Source: Propionibacteriaceae bacterium (GTDB lineage Bacteria > Actinomycetota > Actinomycetes > Propionibacteriales > Propionibacteriaceae). From it: DNA of 6,453 nucleotides. A program made the translations under genes and the position numbers. How positions within the stretch are numbered: the first letter of the stretch is position 1; every line of letters starts with the position of its first letter. Positions 5,317 to 6,453 of the stretch are shown in pieces. Under the pieces are notes generated by a model. It was given only the letters and a program-made list of their open reading frames with translations, was not told the DNA's origin and ran no database searches. The DNA lies in NCBI GenBank assembly GCA_003158895.1, contig PMLO01000075.1:590-7042 (forward strand). The letters run 5' to 3'.

Positions 5317-6413
5317 GCCAGTCCGACGACCCGCGAGAGCGCAGCGAGCACCAGCCGCCGCGGCGAGCGGGGTCCGCCTACGCGAAGGCCGGCGTCGACA
5401 TCGAGGCCGGCGACCGCGCCGTGAAGCTCATGTCCGCGTCGGTGAAGGCGACCCACCGGCCTGAGGTTGTCGGCGGCATCGGCGGTTTCGCGGGACTGTT
5501 CGACGCGTCCGCCTTCAAGAGCTACCGGCGCCCGCTGCTCGCGACCTCGACCGACGGCGTGGGCACCAAGGTTGCCATCGCCCAAGCGCTCGACAAGCAC
5601 GACACCATCGGCTGGGATCTCGTCGGCATGCTCGTCGACGACCTGGTGGTCGTGGGTGCGGAGCCGCTGTTCGTCACCGACTACATCGCGTGCGGAACGC
5701 TCGTGCCGGAGCGCATCGCGGCGATCGTGTCGGGCATCGCGGCGGCGTGCGCGGCGGCCGGAGCGGCGCTTCTCGGAGGCGAGACCGCCGAGCACCCGGG
5801 CCTGTTGGCCGCCGACGAGTACGACATCGCGGGAGCCACCACCGGAGTCGTCGAGGCCGACGAGATGCTCGGTCCGGACCGGGTCGTCCCGGGGGACGTC
5901 GTGCTCGCGCTGGCGTCCAGCGGGCTCCACTCGAACGGCTACTCGCTGGTCCGCAACGTGCTGCTCCAGCAGGCGGGGCTCCGCCTCGACGCGTACATCC
6001 CCGAGCTGGGACGTACCCTCGGCGAGGAGCTGCTCGAGCCGACACGGGTGTACGCGGCGGACGTGCTCGCCGTCGTACGTGGCACCGAGGTCCACTCGAT
6101 GAGCCACATCACGGGCGGCGGCCTGGCGAACAACCTGGCCCGCGTGCTGCCGACGTCGGTCATCGCGCGGCTCGACCGTGCGACGTGGGCTCCGGCGCCG
6201 ATCTTCGGCCTCGTCCAGAGGCTCGGCGGCGTCTCGCAGCCCGACATCGAGGCGACGCTCAACATGGGTGTGGGCATGGCGATGGTGCTGCCGCAGGCCT
6301 CCGTGGACGCTGCGCAGCGGATCCTCACCGAGCGCGGGATCGCCTCGTGGGTGTGCGGCGAGATCCACTACGGGGACGGATCCGTACGCCTCGATGGGGT
6401 ACATCAGGCCTGA
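5313..6413 (+). CDS. purM: Phosphoribosylformylglycinamidine cyclo-ligase (AIR synthetase), purine pathway step 5
   Basis: 366 residues. PurM closes FGAM to aminoimidazole ribotide using ATP, acting as a cytoplasmic homodimer. Family motifs run in order: YAKAGVD (23-29), GGFAGLF (57-63), LATSTDGVGTKV (76-87), GAEPLFVTDY (115-124), GGETAEHPG (155-163), DIAGATTG (171-178), SGLHSNGYSLVR (203-214), SHITGGGLANNLARVLP (264-280) and LNMGVGM (316-322). The N-terminal twenty residues (MSQSDDPRER onward) are polar and probably disordered, lengthening the protein slightly over the usual 340-355. The ATG at 5313 overlaps the purF stop (5314-5316) and has GAGGGGG at 5301-5307 five bases upstream, so translation is coupled to purF and both are made from one transcript. 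The His in TAEHPG in place of Met appears normal for actinobacterial PurM as I recall it. No missing motif or frameshift was seen. Confidence 0.98.
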   Translation: MSQSDDPRERSEHQPPRRAGSAYAKAGVDIEAGDRAVKLMSASVKATHRPEVVGGIGGFAGLFDASAFKSYRRPLLATSTDGVGTKVAIAQALDKHDTIGWDLVGMLVDDLVVVGAEPLFVTDYIACGTLVPERIAAIVSGIAAACAAAGAALLGGETAEHPGLLAADEYDIAGATTGVVEADEMLGPDRVVPGDVVLALASSGLHSNGYSLVRNVLLQQAGLRLDAYIPELGRTLGEELLEPTRVYAADVLAVVRGTEVHSMSHITGGGLANNLARVLPTSVIARLDRATWAPAPIFGLVQRLGGVSQPDIEATLNMGVGMAMVLPQASVDAAQRILTERGIASWVCGEIHYGDGSVRLDGVHQA

Positions 6414-6453
6414 TTCCGCGCGGCGTCATGGGTCGGCGAACATGCCTGCGGTT
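6414..6453. other. Right edge after purM, no supported gene
   Basis: Forty bases remain after the purM stop. No ribosome binding site plus start and no terminator hairpin with a T-tract is visible. In many actinobacteria a short DUF3073 gene follows purM; its start is not within this window. Confidence 0.5.

Noticed and set aside
5775..5801. TAEHPG in PurM instead of TAEMPG as a possible active-site change
   Set aside because: His appears at this place in other actinobacterial PurM proteins as I recall, so it is probably a lineage feature.
5259..6404. Open frame of 381 codons on the minus strand opposite purM
   Set aside because: Arg/Asp/Val-rich antisense shadow in GC-rich DNA. purM on the plus strand has every family motif.
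6426..6452. Possible tail of a minus-strand gene (TAGMFADP then TGA) converging on purM
   Set aside because: Only eight codons are visible, far too few to separate from chance.

Overview
The window is GC-rich, with strong G/C preference at third codon positions, GTG starts, and at least two probable leaderless starts. Its PurF and PurM are of the actinobacterial type. This points to a high-GC actinobacterium. The Propionibacteriales/Nocardioidaceae are a plausible placement, but that is an impression from protein style, not a tested assignment.

Layout. Positions 1-505 (minus) hold the N-terminal three quarters of an OmpR-family response regulator, cut by the left edge. Positions 506-617 are a divergent intergenic region. 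Positions 618-1223 (plus) encode a membrane-anchored protein with a long Ser/Thr/Pro/Ala-rich linker and a small two-cysteine outer domain of unrecognised family. After a 101-base gap come two tightly spaced plus-strand genes. The first (1325-2974) is a flavoprotein of the 3-ketosteroid delta1-dehydrogenase (KstD) family, and the second (2984-3790) is a classical short-chain dehydrogenase/reductase (SDR). A 62-base gap follows, with an extended -10 promoter embedded in an inverted repeat. Next is purF (3853-5316), overlapping purM (5313-6413) by ATGA. The last 40 bases show no gene that can be supported.

How the parts work together. purF and purM are steps 1 and 5 of de novo purine synthesis and almost certainly form a translationally coupled operon with its own promoter. 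The kstD-like/SDR pair looks like a separate two-gene redox cassette: the SDR could interconvert a hydroxyl and a keto group, and the flavoprotein could desaturate the ring next to a ketone. Its real substrate is unknown. The response regulator and the anchored protein are divergently transcribed and may form a signalling locus. The histidine kinase, if there is one, lies outside the window.

Nothing here is a demonstrably new system: no CRISPR array, transposon, phage gene, tRNA or rRNA is visible. The points most worth checking are the KstD homologue with an intact active site sitting between a two-component locus and a housekeeping purine operon, the hairpin over the purF promoter, and the uncharacterised anchored protein.
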